A stretch of 64,000 bases of DNA from Pyrocephalus nanus (taxonomy: Eukaryota > Chordata > Aves > Passeriformes > Tyrannidae), in the NCBI GenBank assembly GCA_038380795.1, contig CM076266.1, positions 10,004,001 to 10,068,000 of the forward strand, read 5' to 3'. Position numbers and translations under genes: made by a program. The notes beneath the pieces are model-generated. The model was given only the letters and a program-made list of their open reading frames with translations, had not been told where the DNA came from and ran no database searches. Positions 37,875-51,183 of the stretch are shown piece after piece (the stretch's first letter is position 1; each line of letters begins with the position of its first letter).

Positions 37875-40800
37875 CTCCTCAGAATTATAAAATCCCCTTT
37901 TATGATAGAAAAGCACACAATCATTCACAAACAGAATAATCAGGTCACCGTCTTATTTGCAGTGCCTCTCCAGGACAGAGCAAACAGTGATTTCAGATGC
38001 AGACCTGGTTACAGTTAATTCATACTTTGGAGCTGGAGATGAGAATGTTATGTTAGAACATACAAACCAAGAGCACCAGTGCTTTAAGGTCCATCACTGT
38101 GGCAGTGAGCCCTTATCTGCCCTTTTTCTCTAAGATGCTCTTTCTTAGTTCGCTTTTAGCCGTTCTTGCATAAAAGTCTTGTGATTTTCTTCTCATCAAA
38201 CTCAAGCAAAGAGGTTAGGAGAATCTTATTTATGTGCAATGAAGTAGAAAGTGATGGTTTGAAAGCAGTCACCAGTTTACTGTGGCAGTATGCACTCTAT
38301 GTTTGCCTGCCAGGCATCTAGTTTACATTTTGCACAAATACGGGGCTGAGTGTTTTGTACAAAGGCTTCCCTCCTCCCCCCTCAACTGATAGCTTGCAAA
38401 ATATGTGGAGAAAAGAAATCTTATAAAATAAAATACTGACACATTAGCAGAGAAATGTTTCTAAGTTTTGAAAGCACAGGGGCCACACCAACATAACACT
38501 GATCCTCTCCTGAGTGATGTCCACTCAGACGTGAAGGTTTATGCTCCCACTGCCTTCCTTCCTCCCCTGAAGTCCACGTAAGTCCTTCTCTGTGACTGAA
38601 GACTCACATAGTCAGTGCTCCCTTAAGCAATATGGATACTGGTAAGAAAAGGAGAGAAAATGATACAAAAATAAGTACAAAAACAAGGTTGGTGGAAAAA
38701 AACCATTACTCTCCTGGCCTCTCTTTTCTCTGGTGTGTCTCTGTTGACTCTGCAGGTGCTGATCTCTCCAGTTGCTGATGATGAGCAGGGTCTCAGGTCC
38801 TTCCTGCCCTCACTTTCCTGGTTGTCACCAAAACTACTCCAAAGCAGACAGAAAACGGATCCTACTGTCCCAAAATACATGGGCTTATGCTTTTTTGTTC
38901 CTAAGAATCACTCTCCAGTCTGTATGGGCTGTATAAGTGATGCATGGGATTTGTGACCTTTTTCCCATTGTGTAAGGCAGAGGACTCCCTCCATGCAGTT
39001 TCACTGGAATTCAGATTAGGCTCTTACTATATCACAGAGAAGCTCATTTCATCTCACATTCATCTTAGCATTTACAAAAACTTCTCAAGGAAAGACGCAG
39101 GTCCCAGCTCATTTACAAGTCATACCTTCAGTAAACTTTGAAACTTAGTAGAATGCAAGTGATTTATTGAGTTTGCTAGAAAGAATGGAGTTTCCTGTTC
39201 TGCCTTGCTAAATCACTTCTGTAAAATATTAAAAGTGAGCTTCTATTTCTCTGTAAAAACAGCCTCCAAAACTATGAAATTATTTTGCCAGATTTCAGTG
39301 TAAACAGAAGAAATGGAACAACTCTAAAGGCATCACTCAAGCTAAATTTTCTTGACTTCTAAGGGGCTTTAGATTTCCTTTGAATTCAGAGATGTAAAGT
39401 GTGGCCTAACAGAGGTTCGAACAGTACCCATGCAATGGAAATATGAAAGCACAAGGAATCATTTATGACATTTTTTTTGACTCTCAGATTTATACTTAGA
39501 AATTTTGGCATTGCTGGAACTTCTACATTATTCCATAAAGCGCATTCAAAATTCTAAATATTTACAAATGGTTCTCCTTAGGTAACAGAAAGCATTTTAA
39601 AATGGCATGCTAACTTGAATTTTCACAGTGTTTCCTTGCCTATGTACCATGTTTAAGGATTTTTGTTTTAAGGACGTTTGTTCACAGCCAAAAAAACTGT
39701 GTGATTTTTTTTTTTTTTAACTTATACTGTTATATCTCCATTTAGAGATCTAAGTACTACAACTCTCATGGCCTTAATAAATGAGAGATGGATACACTAT
39801 TACTGATATGCTCAAAACAAGATGTTGGGGATAAAATTCCTTTTTTTTCCCACTGTCCCTTCCAAAATTCCAGTGAAATTTACTTAAACCTTGTGCTTCC
39901 TAAATAATAGCACAACTAATATTTAGATTGTCTGAAAATAATAGTAATTTTCCAAAAATAAACTGTGGAATAGGAAAAAAATCAGTAATATCTCTGTATG
40001 ACAGAAATAATCAGTATGATCTGTGTTCTGCTGTTGAATTAAATGATTCACACATATGGTCCCTCAAACCACAGGAATACTGAGCAATAGTCTTCTGGAG
40101 TGCAGATGGCTTCTATGGTTCTAATATGACAAATGGCAGTAGAGTTCCACTATCCCCTCTCTATTTCATAGTATCATAGAAGGAATGCTATGTAATAACT
40201 CCAAGCATTTTTATCATAAGTCTCAATTAAAAAAATATGTAATTTGTTGGATGAAATCTATCATAACTGCTTCCTTTCCAGGACAGGTCTAAAGCAAAGT
40301 TTAATCCATTCTATTTAGCTGTTTTTAATATCTGTGAGAGACAAAAATGAGTATGTGACAGCTGTTGCTATTACTAAAGGCCCTACTTTTTAGTTTCCAT
40401 TTTTCACAGTGTCCTTTCAAAACATAAGCTATAAGCAGCTTAAGGTTCTATTAACTTTTTTTATTCACTTATTTTTATACTTTCATTTTTAACATTCCAA
40501 TGTTGTTAATTAAGACAGGTTGTATATGTATGCTTAACTATTCAGATATTATTGTGCTTGCTAACTCAAGCACGTCTCAACAAGTTAAAAAAGCTGTTTG
40601 AGAAGTTCCTAAATGATTAGAAATCATGGGCCTTCAAATGCACTAAATATGAGTTTTTCAGTATTTTTTTAAACGTATATTATGAAGACAACTAAGTGCC
40701 AAACAATTAAATCAATGTCTTTCACACACAGACACTAGACATGATGTATTTAATTCTAGTAATTGTAAACTGTATTTCCATGGATGCACATTCAAATCAA

Positions 40801-41102
40801 TCTCGCTTTGCTTGCTAGCCTTGTAGCTGCTTTGCAAACAAAAATATTTGTCTTGGGCAATTGTTATTTAGGGTTGTCTGAAGATTAATTTTTTTTAAGA
40901 TTAGTTGGATTCATATATTTCTATAAATTTGAGTATGCAGGCAGTATAATAAAGAAGCAATGTCTATGGTAATAAAAAAAAGCAGTGCTAAGGTCCAGTT
41001 TACATGAGAACATCATATTTTAGAGGTAACAAAATTTAGCCACCTGAATACAAGCCATGTTGTGTAGACTGGTATCAGGGCTAGATAACAGTGAGGGACA
41101 CA

Positions 41103-41129
41103 TTTTATTTATTTATTTATTTATTTATT
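41103..41129 (+). repeat. (TTTA)n microsatellite
   Basis: About six to seven uninterrupted TTTA units. Confidence 0.93.
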
Positions 41130-41557
41130 CATCAGACAGCTTATGATCAAAATACTAACCCAAACTTCTGTTAAAAAATTTTACAGAAGTCATTTTATTC
41201 TGGCATTGTATTTTTTACCAGCTCTTTTTGAAGCCTCAGCTATGACAACAATGTCCATATACACCATCTCAATCTTAGGTCAATAACATAGCAGCTTTCC
41301 TGTAGACTTACTGGTTTAAATGCAACAAAAGCTTTTTGGTTTTAATTTGGTCTTCAACTCCTTAACTCCTCCTCTAATCCATTCCACTTTACCTTACTTA
41401 TTGTGACAATATCCTCCTTTCATTAACTGCACAAGTTCATGTTCAACTAATTATCCAGCATGATTACTGTCTCCTTTCAGAGTTACTAAACTACTGAGTC
41501 ATGTCATACGTAACTCTGGTCTTTATTCTTTTTTTCTGGGAGGAAGAAAGTCTTTTA

Positions 41558-41558
41558 T

Positions 41559-41598
<40 letters not shown>
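41558..41598 (+). repeat. (AC)n-(AT)n compound microsatellite
   Basis: About twelve AC units (41559-41582) run directly into about eight AT units (41583-41598). This is a typical vertebrate dinucleotide repeat and likely polymorphic. Confidence 0.95.
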
Positions 41599-43881
41599 CA
41601 GTATCCTGTTTGAACAGGTATTCCCCAAAAAGATAGTACAATTACATTGCTGTCATATGTAATGAGTTCAGGTTTCACTTATGCACTCCCAGGAACGTTA
41701 GGCTAGAACTCAAGAGCAGAATTTTGTCAGTCTGGCTTGTGCCATGTAAACCTAATAACTGAGGCAAACATAATCAAGGCTCCAATCCTCTGAAGGGATG
41801 CCTCCTTATCACACTTTGTTTCCATGAAGACATTCAGACAAACTGCCACCATTACTTCGTGGCAAGTTAATTGCTTACAAATAGCTCATACTTCCCCACA
41901 TCCCCTGAGCCTGGGAGTTCCACAGGGCTGAATGAAAATGCTTGCAAACAGTGCAGTTTAACATATCAATTAATGTTCTGCAAGGGTTTTGTAGTTTATA
42001 TTTTTTTTTTCCCCTATGGACATCATGTTTTAAAATAGTGTGCATAAATCTGTTCTGTTTTATCTTTTTTACCATCAGGGGACCTGAATGATTTCACTGT
42101 TGTAATGAAAAGGCAAGAGAAGTTCACTGCTAGCATTAGTGTCACCTCTCATCTAGGTGGCCTTGCCAATCAGTAAAATATGAATGAGGATACAAATTTG
42201 GGACACTTCACCCCAGGATTCGCATACATTAAAGAGCAAATACTGCTATGAGCATACTTCAAGTTCATTCCTAGTCACTACATTCCCAAGAGAGGAAAGA
42301 TTTTACTTTTATAGTCCTTGCTTGAACATGTTATTCATACACATTGGACAATGCTTACAACTTGACAGAAAGGGTTAATTTGTCTCTTCAGGAATCCCTA
42401 CATTTGCATAAAATCTTTTAAAATGGTTCAGTCTGAGTCTTCTGGCTATTTGAAAAAATTATTTTTGTTTTAGTTTTAGAGGGGTTTTGCATTAGGTTTT
42501 TGTTGTATGTTTTTTTTTCTCTTCCTAATATTTTTGATCCCCCATTGGAGTAATCTTAAGCTCTATTAAAAAGACACATATTATCTTTTTTATTCCTCAT
42601 ATGCATGGTGTGCACTAACCACCTCCTCGTATCCTCACAGATCAGTACATGAAAACAAATACAACTTTGTAAGTGAAGAATCATGTTCTCAGTAAACTGA
42701 TTGATAAAATGTAGCGTCTAAAACCTCTGGAAAATTTTCTTACAGACAGAATTGAGCCCCGGATTAGAATTCAAACATAGGCTTTTGTGTAAGTTGACTT
42801 GTCCTATTTTTATATTACCAAGCACTATGAATTTAATTCTAAAATGCAGTATACTAAGTAAGAGGACTGGAAGGGTACTTTGCCTTTTCAAACTGAGAAT
42901 CCATTTGGAAATCCAATCCCTTTACCAATAATATTATTATGATTAATTATTACAATTATTATATCAAGTTTTGCTTCTTGATGTTTATTACAGGTTCCCC
43001 TTTGAAATTGTTTGTAAACTTCCTTAGGCTTTATCAGCTGTGTTGTTCTCTACCATGTGTGCACAATCTATTTTGCAACTTTTCTGAATAGCACTAGAAA
43101 AATAGTTTTAAACATAAGAATAGTACAATTATATAACAACAGTTCAATTGATTCGTTTTCCAAATACAATTTTTTCTGGTTTTGGTATTCTACAATTTTT
43201 CTGTTAATTTCACCTACAAATTTCAGTATTAACACTGTGCTTCATTTTTCTTTAAAAAGTCACACAGAAATTTCTTACACTCTATAACTGTACCAACACA
43301 CCATGTTTAGCTTGATCTTATGAAATGCATAAGAAACTATTTGCAGTGTGCTTTTGTCCCTTAAATATAAACACAGCACTTATTTAATTGACGCTTGAGC
43401 AGGATTCCCTGGATCTCTAGAGATCTGTGAGAGAATGAAGGGAAAACTTATCTGTATGTCTGTCCCAACACCTTGGAGTTGTGCTAAACCATTCAAAGGC
43501 AACAGTATTTCCAAAGTGAAAGCAATATAGTTGTCACCTAAAAGGGAAAACATTCACATAAATAACTGAGATGAAAAGTAGCATGACCTAAGGTTCAGAA
43601 TTGAAACTTGGGAATGATAAATCTTTCCTTTTATTCTTGAAAATGAACAAAATTAGGGCTAGTCCAGCACTAAGAAGAGGCTATAAAACATGCAAATACT
43701 AGAAATAAAATAGGTGGATTTATATCTCGGTGTGAAAAATTTATTAAGTGTGGGTATCAAAGAGAAAATGTATTATCAAAATTGCCCTGAATGACACATG
43801 CATATGCGTCAGGATGTCAAAATCTTATTCTTTTAATGTTGGGGTTTTTTTCAGGGTCAAGGAGATTCAGTGGGACCCTGC

Positions 43882-43910
43882 TGCTAATCAACCATGATTT
43901 TTGATTAGCA
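43882..43910. promoter_or_regulatory. Inverted TGATTAG motif pair (10-bp arms)
   Basis: The arms tgctaatcaa (43882-43891) and ttgattagca (43901-43910) are perfect reverse complements around a 9-base spacer. Each arm carries a TGATTA / TAATCA core of the type bound by homeodomain proteins. Whether it is a real regulatory site is unproven. A 10-bp palindrome can arise by chance in AT-rich DNA. Confidence 0.35.
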
Positions 43911-44449
43911 TGCTTGGTAAATTTACAAGATATTTCAAAATTCTCATATTATTTTTATTAAAGCTAATAGGGTGTTAATATTTTTTTTAAATGAGAAATC
44001 TTTAAGTGATTACATTGCCATATGCTGAACATAATGTAGCTATTAGCTAAGATAAATAGATAAATATATAAATAAAAGTTATTACTTGTGAATTATAAGT
44101 AATAGATATCCTACATGACATATAAGATCAAATAATATACAGTGTTTTTGTCCCAGTACTCTTTTCAAATCCCTTCATTTCAAACAGACCCAGTGTGTAA
44201 ATTCTACTTTGGTTAACTTGTCATGGCATTCCCTTCCAATTCAGTCAGTGTAGGAATGTTGTTAATGAAAGAACAATTAGACTCGAATATTACAATTGAT
44301 TTTAAGCATGTGATTCCTTACAGAATGCAACAAAAATTAATTCAGTCATAACGGATCAAAACTATTTTATCTTATCCAACACATTATCTCTGGATAACAG
44401 AAACTGCTTTCAAATAAGGTGTCCAAACCACAGAATGACAGATATGGAT

Positions 44450-44506
44450 TTTATTTTTTTGTTGTTGTGGTGGTGGGTTTTTTTGTTTGTTTGTTTGTTT
44501 TTTGTT
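44450..44506 (+). repeat. T/G-rich low-complexity tract
   Basis: T runs, GTT/GGT units and about four TTTG units. Low complexity, similar to the tract at 12.8 kb. Confidence 0.88.
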
Positions 44507-46005
44507 CCTACGTTAGCTTTCATCTTGACCATAATGGTTCAAAACTGACACAAATGTTGCTAATAATTAAAGCCCATCCTGTACAGCCAATCAGTGATAT
44601 CTCTGAGAGGTGCAGTCAAGCTGCAGATGACATCAGGATACATGAAAGCTGCAATCACATCAAGATGGCTTCATGCCAGGCCAGCTTCAGTCTGGTAGGA
44701 TCTTTAGCTCTGGCAATGTGTTAAGACTCCAGAGCAGCTCAGTTCCAGAAACAATTTTGTTTCTTTGGTGTAGCAATGCAAGTGGCAAAATAAACAGTGT
44801 GAGACTGGAGCTAATGCCATGCAAAACAGTGTATTCCTGGGAACTGGGGCTTCACAGAGCCACAACTGGTGATCAGCTCTAACAAGGCTTATTACATTCA
44901 GTTAAGTATTAGTGATAACACATTACCCCTTTTAGAAACATTTGGGTGTTTCTGCTCTATATAGGACAGAAGCCTGTTTCCTGGAAAGGCTTGTTAAGCC
45001 CAGAGAAGTGCCACATCAATGCATGGAACCAGTCTGGGTCCAGCACTACCTCAGAGCTAACAAGCCAACTTTGAATATGGAAAGCTTTGAAGAAGAGGGC
45101 AGCGGCAGAGTATTTCTGCAATAATTAGCTCAAAGGCAGTGCTGGACCAAACTGGGTTAAGCTCAGCTAATCAGGAACTGCCTCAGTTTTAAAGGCACTT
45201 GAACATCTCTACATGCTCCTAATGCATTCACCTCCCTTATCCATATATTTCCACCCCATTTTGGGATGACAGACCCCCCTTATTTTAAGTACAGGGTATA
45301 TTTTTCTTATGCTGGTATTTAATATGATGCGCAGTGTAATTAATATTTCCCTGCAGTTATGACATTCATAAGGTCCCCATATAAAAACTCTAGTTTTTTA
45401 ATTATTTAATAATAAAAGGTACTACTTATTTCCTCATAGTCATAGCTGTTTTTTCTGGCAAATTATATATTTCCAGTCACAACATCCTCATAAAATAACA
45501 ATAGATGCTATTTCAGTGTAAAAGCAATTTTAAATTTTGTGCATGTATTTTGCACAGATGTAAATTATTTTAGATATTACAACAAGACTGGACAAACTGT
45601 GTGAGATAAAACTGATGCACACTTGGAAGCAGACATTAAAATGTCTTTTTTCACAAAGTATGAAACCGGTACAAACTCGCTCTGTTGTTTTGAATTAGTT
45701 GAAAGATACGAAGCTAAGTTTTCCTTGGCAGACTCTGTGCTGAATCAGGCATACAGTTTTCATGAGGCATAATGCTGGCATAAACACATGTCATGTCATA
45801 TGTCATAAACATATGTCAGTTTACTCACAGGTAAACTTTTTAGGATAAACCTCTATTCCCAGTTGTGCATGAAAACGTAAAGAGAGAACACAGTGAAGAA
45901 AGAAGATGAATTTTTGTACCTTAGTCTACATCTACACTTGCTAGACTTAGTTCTGAGATTTTTTTATTACCAGTTATGCCCACAAGGTACTTACACATGT
46001 GAGTG

Positions 46006-46062
46006 CTGGCCATAGTGGGTCAGACAAAAGATCCACCTCCCCACAATGTATTGTTTTCAACA
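46006..46062 (+). repeat. Possible remnant of an ancient amniote interspersed repeat
   Basis: The stretch gctggccatagtgggtcaga followed by caaaagatccacct resembles a family seen in reptile genomes whose copies read 'ggccatactgggtcagacc' and then 'ggtccatct'. Only about 35-50 bases can be aligned by eye. The rest of the family consensus is not visible, so this call is tentative. Confidence 0.35.
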
Positions 46063-47629
46063 AACACCACAGAATGTCTTTAGAAATTCTGCCAGTAGTT
46101 TTCTTCCAACCTTATTTATACCATTACTTTCTGAAGCCTCACCAGGTCACAGAATGCCTGATCGAGCTCCTCTGAGCATTTGGTTAGCTAGCACTGGACA
46201 GTCAGTCTGTATGCCCAGGGACACAGAAAGAAGAGGGAAGCTGAAAAGGGAGGAAGAATCCTGGTTGCTGTAGGGTCTACTTCAATCCTCATCATGTCAG
46301 CCATGCAAGAACAGCACCCCTGGGTGGCTTGGACTCATCCTATAGATAGTAGACATTACTGGGGCGTTCTCTGCTCTGTGTTCCCATCTTGAGCCTGCTA
46401 TTTTCTTTTCAATACCCAGGAAAAAAGGAACAGCATAAGCTTCTCCTTAAGACTCTCCCATCCTCCAACTGTTTTCAGCTCCGTGGATTTCCTGAGCCTG
46501 TTGTTATTAAGGCTTTGTTCCCTTCCCCCAGCTTCCTAAATTAAATGACTTGCTGAGATTTTTACTGCAAAGAAAACTGCGTTGCTAAACTTTGTTCTGA
46601 TGAAAAATTTACACTAATTTTCTGCATTAATACTTCTATGATCACAACACAGCAGACCTGCCTCTCAGGAAACACATTCAAATTATTTTTGTTTCAGTGC
46701 AGCTGAGAGTGGAGCACACAGTGAAGTGGGTTGGCACCACCACCAAGACAACTATCTTACACAGCCAGATAAGGACTTGAGCACATAGTGGGCGGGTTTG
46801 GTTCTGCCAGGAAGATGGTAGAAAGCCATGGAGAAGGCAGGGCTGTGCATTAGCCTACCATGACTCCTGTGATGGAGAGGACACAACATTCCCTGCTCTC
46901 CTAAGGGCAGCATTCAACTAATGATTTCATGGTACCAAGACCAGTACCTAGCACCCCCTAGTAATGAGGTACTTGTTCACCTGTGCATTTGATGGTTGTA
47001 CCACTGAAGCAAGAGAAAGGCAAAAGAGCGTGGCGAGAATAGAAGTCATATCCACACAGGATTGCATTGTCCAGTAGTAGAATTAAAAATAAAATGAAAT
47101 TTTGAAATGGAGGAGAGGAGGAGTATCATTTAAAAGGAGAATGGTGGCATATTTACCAGTCTGCATGTTACTAGGCAGTGACGGTCTTCTCACACTCAAA
47201 AAGTGTAGTGGACATACCTGGTGGAACACAGCAATGCCCAGGTACACAGGGAATTCATATCCTAAGCTCCAACTGCTTTCAGTTCAGGGACTTCCCGAGT
47301 CATGGTTTGAGCGTCTCCAACCTGCAAAGGATTTCTTTCCCATGAACCTGCCTGATATGCCCTTTAATTCACGGCCATAGATTACATTCTTAGTCTGGAT
47401 GATGCTTATTCGGGCAAACTGAGATTCTCTTTATGCAGCTTCTTCTCCCCCCTCCAAGCCCCTTTCCAAGGGAAGTAAACAGTGCTGACAAGCTGAGTCT
47501 TTACGCACCAGTGCAGCAATACTGGCAAAAGCATATAGCACACACGCAGATGTATTCCTATGGTAAGTACTTTCTACTCGGAAGGAACTTTATCATGTTT
47601 TCTTTCTAACACTGACGCAGTGATGCGTT

Positions 47630-48130
47630 TTCTTTCCCCCCAGTCGCGTAAGCAAGCAGGCGGCCGGAGCCCTCACCATTCCCCCCTGGTCTGCCGGGTG
47701 CAGCTCTACGGACCTTTAGGACAAGCAAACTCTTTCCCCAACAGAGCCCCGGCAACCCGAGAGGTGCCCGTCCTGTCCCTGAGCCCCCGCTCCCGCTCGT
47801 CCTTCCCAGAGACCTTCCCGGCCGGGAGGGAGGAAATGCCTGAGCGGCCCCGCGGCCTCGCACCGCGCCCCACCCTCACCGCGGGGAAGGGGGGCTGGAG
47901 ACGGCCCTGAGCCCGCTTTTTTGTTGGAACAAACATTTCCCCGTGCCGATGAGGAAACCCGCCGCGGCCGGGGCTGGGGGAGGGGGGATTTCCTTCCCAT
48001 TGTCTGCCGGGCTCGGCGCTCCCGGCCCCCGCTCCCAGGGAAAGTGAATGGCCGAGAGGGACCCGCCGCAGGGCTCGTGTTAGACACCGAACTACCTGCG
48101 GATAAACCAGGAGTCGGGGCTAACCCAGGC
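47630..48130. promoter_or_regulatory. CpG island 1 (putative promoter)
   Basis: Composition changes abruptly to GC-rich with frequent CpG, for example gcggccggagccc, ggcccgcggcctcgcaccgcg written in parts around 47845-47870, and gaaacccgccgcggccgggg at 47953-47972. It falls back to AT-rich sequence after about 48130. CpG-dense DNA of this size in a vertebrate genome usually marks an unmethylated promoter. Overlapping open frames on both strands are explained by the lack of A/T-rich stop codons and show no protein family. No TATA box is evident and the direction of transcription cannot be decided. It could be an alternative or divergent promoter of the gene belonging to island 2. Confidence 0.75.
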
Positions 48131-50002
48131 CGGCTACCTGGGCTTCAAACCTGCACAGTAATGAACATTAAAAAGTCTTTACAGTACACATAAAAATAAG
48201 TCAAAAAGACCCCAAAAATGCATCCTTTTTATCCTTCAACGTGCATCCTGAAGGCTATATGCAGTTAACTTGTGGACCTAATGAGGATATCAAAATATTT
48301 CAAAACCTATGTACCTTATTACACCTATGTAATAAGCTCTATGCCTGTCTTTCTATGCTTGACTTAATTCACTGCCCAGCAGCTCAGAGAAGGTAACGTG
48401 GCTATGGTTGCAGACACTCCCTACATGTTTGTTTTAGGATACCTTGTTCTTTTCAAAATCAAATATTTGTATCCTGAAACAAATATTTGGAGGCAGTCCA
48501 GACTAGCCGTTACAAATATGTTAAGTACAACAGATTGTTGGCAAGCAGCAGACTCCAGGTAAAAACCTGTATGGTAGGAAAACCATGAGGCTTCCACCCC
48601 GCATGTGCTTCCGCGTTGGGGAAACTGTGGCCTAAGTATTTATTTGACAGCTCTCTATGGGTCCTGTGAGAGATAAAGGGCTAAAACCTCTTTATACTGA
48701 AGATAGCTGAACTTCTGCCTTAAATAAATATTTACATAGGTAAGGAGAAGGCACTGCAGCAGGGTAATAAATCTTTTCACTAAAAAACCTGAGACTGGCT
48801 TTGGAGCTTTGTTTTGGAGTTATGGCAAATCCTCCCAGCTGATCCAGTTGTTGGGGGTACCCGGATGTTTGGGCTGAAGAATTCAAAATGGTTATGTATG
48901 CTGCTAGCTATGCTTGTCCTCTGCTTCTGAATGCAAAAATTGGTTTGCCTTAACCATGCCAACTTGAGCAGAACTGTGAGCTTGACTGGAGGGTAGAAAC
49001 ATCAGAAGTTGTAAGGACCCAAACTTTCCCCTCACCCCCCCCATTTATAAATATAGCTCAGATGCAATGTGCATAGAGAAGGTTCCACAGAAACCTAAGA
49101 CAACCAAGCCAGCAATATCCCATGGACGCCTGGCGTATATTTCTATCAAATTTCTTTTGAAAATTACATGCCTTAACGAAATCATAGCCAAACGTCACAA
49201 ATAAATGCTTAACATAAGGTAGTCTTTTTGCAATTATATTGAGGGTAAATCCCCTTTTTACTTAAAAAATTGCCTGTAAATTTCATTTGCTTTTTATTAA
49301 TACAAGCGTTATAATACAGTTAATAAATTATAGTACCAGTATTGGGTATCTGCCCAACCCTCAAGCACTCTTTGAAAGCAGATTACCAGCACTTTCTTTC
49401 CTATCTATTTATTTTAGATAATGTAAAATGTTCTTTCATATTTAAATACATAATAGAAGTAAAGCTTTATCACAGTTGTGCAACTAACCATTATTTGCAT
49501 TTTATTTTCAAAGTCCTGATGCAGCAGTCTCAAAGGAACTGTGAGTTTAGACACTACTAGAAACCTTATTTACTGAACACAGTGGAGAAACTTTCACTTC
49601 TTAATGTGCAAACTCTTGGACCAGACACAATGGATGCATCTTTTTCAACATTAGCACTACTATTTCAGTCTACTATTTTAGTAATAATAGTGATTAAATT
49701 TTTTTGCATGCATAAATGTTTATGGAACTAAGCTTGCAGTGTATTTTAATAAAAGCATGCCACATCTCTAGTCAAGTTTAATTAATTGTGAAGTGTATTA
49801 CTTATCCATTTAATAATTCCTGCAACATTTCAGAAACTTTAGAATAAATTTTCCTAGACATTTATTACTATTTATCTCAAAGTCAATAAAAACCAGGAAA
49901 AAAAATGTATGTTTTCTTGCTACTTACATATCTACATATGCCTATAAAGTTATATATTTCATATTAGCATGCATTTCCCAACCCTGCAGTGAAAGTATGG
50001 TT
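48131..50002. other. AT-rich spacer between CpG islands
   Basis: About 1.9 kb, mostly unique AT-rich sequence with no supported exon. A small inverted repeat, cttattac ... gtaataag, lies near 48317-48338. Confidence 0.6.
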
Positions 50003-50068
50003 AGCAGTTGGATTCAATGATCATAAAGGTCTTTTCCAATCTAAATGATTCTATGATTTCATGATCCC
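50003..50068 (+). mobile_element. CR1 LINE 3' terminal stub
   Basis: Only the last 65 bases or so of a CR1 remain: gcagttggattcaatgatca, taaaggtcttttccaatcta, then the tail atgattctatgatttcatga. It is a very short 5'-truncated insertion or relic located between the two CpG islands. Confidence 0.85.
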
Positions 50069-50489
50069 TAGCTTATAACATATAGACAACTCTGAGACAG
50101 ATCGTTGATTCTGTATGTTTTAGTTTCTGTTGCTCAAGGTGAGTGTCTACTTTCAAAAACATTACCTATAATTTCTCCAAGTTGGACTTCATGATAGAAG
50201 GAATTTGCAGGTATCGAGGCCAGATAAGCGCCATATTTTTCCTCTGCAATAAGACAGGGTACAGACCTAAGACCATGATAAAATACATACATAATAAATA
50301 GTTAAAGATCCGTTTCAAATGTATTATTAAAAAAAATAATAAAAGAAACAAACAGCAACTCCAGCAGACACCACTAGAGTTCTCCTTCTCCCAAATATCC
50401 CTAGCACCATCCTAAACCCTGTTTACCCCAGAAACCTGAACTGTGGACAGACAGAAGAGGAGAGAGAGAGAGAAAATTCAGACACAATA

Positions 50490-50613
50490 AAACTCTGAGG
50501 GGAAAAATATGTGGAAGGAGGAGGCAGCAGCGGCCTGGGGAAGGGATTGAAAAGTTTCCCCTGGCTTAACTTCTCCCCCCCTGCAGCAGCAGAAGCAGCG
50601 CCAGCAGCACAAG
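50490..50613 (+). other. Possible 5' non-coding exon end with splice donor
   Basis: A GC- and purine-rich stretch (ggaaggaggaggcagcagcg, then cagcagcagaagcagcgcca) ends in CACAAG followed by GTGAGA at 50613/50614. This is a good match to the vertebrate donor consensus. It lies at the leading edge of CpG island 2. No long frame reaches the donor from a well-placed ATG, so if it is real it is probably 5' UTR. The start shown is arbitrary. There is no transcript evidence. Confidence 0.3.
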
Positions 50614-50751
50614 GTGAGAGAGACTTTTAAGTCTGGGGAGGAGGGGTGTGTGTGCGGGAGTGGGGGGGTGAATTTACAGCCCTGTGGATATTTCTGTGTC
50701 TGCCTCCCTGGCTTTGGGGTGCGAGAGACGCCGTGTCTCATGCTGGGTGGA

Positions 50752-50768
50752 TTTTTTTTTTTTTTTTT
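50752..50768 (+). repeat. T homopolymer (17 T)
   Basis: An uninterrupted T run at the edge of CpG island 2, probably length-variable. Confidence 0.9.
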
Positions 50769-50980
50769 AATATGATGGAGGATTATAAACATGGCGCCTT
50801 AAAAAAACTACAAAATCATGTACACACTGTTCCAAGGAGATGGGGGAGAGGGGATAGGGGAAGGGCTGGGCACCAGGGGAGGGGGCAATCCTTCCCCGCG
50901 GGGTGCCATATGAGGAGGGGGGAGCAATTATACTTAATAATAAAATGTGTGGGGCTGCGGGGGGGAGATGGAAGGCGGGA

Positions 50981-51002
50981 TTTTTTTATTATTATTATTA
51001 TT
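50981..51002 (+). repeat. T run with (ATT)n
   Basis: Seven T followed by about five ATT units inside otherwise GC-rich DNA. Confidence 0.9.
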
Positions 51003-51183
51003 TCATTTTTCGGAGTGGGCAGGATTATCTGGCAGCCCGCTTGGAAACCGCGGAGGAGAAGGGGACGGCGGCGGAGCGCGTGTGATTATTAACGGCGATT
51101 ATTTTTGCCCCCCGCACCTTTTCCGGTCGGATTTCGGCTGGAAGGCGGCGGCGGGTCCCCCGTGCCGAGTTGCAGCCAGCCCC

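Larger units (their letters stand above)
37875..47629. other. AT-rich non-coding segment
   Basis: About 9.7 kb upstream of the first CpG island. Sequence between 39 and 44.5 kb is very AT-rich, with many TAAT cores and a 10-bp-arm hairpin of TGATTAG type (43882-43910). Microsatellites are listed separately. I recognise no exon. The composition is what one sees in regulatory deserts next to developmental genes, but conservation cannot be judged from one sequence. Confidence 0.6.

Noticed and set aside
37674..37928. 84-codon minus-strand ORF with a long serine/leucine/threonine/histidine repeat
   Set aside because: It is a translation of the GGGA/GAGT microsatellite in the LTR.
40165..40182. 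catagtatcatagaagga, similar to a CR1 tail complement
   Set aside because: Too short, and the flanks do not match CR1.
47560..48193. Several 76-123-codon frames across CpG island 1
   Set aside because: Same composition effect. They overlap on both strands and carry no recognisable motif.
48317..48338. 8-bp-arm inverted repeat cttattac/gtaataag
   Set aside because: Short arms in AT-rich DNA are expected by chance, and there is no T run suggesting any terminator role in this genome.
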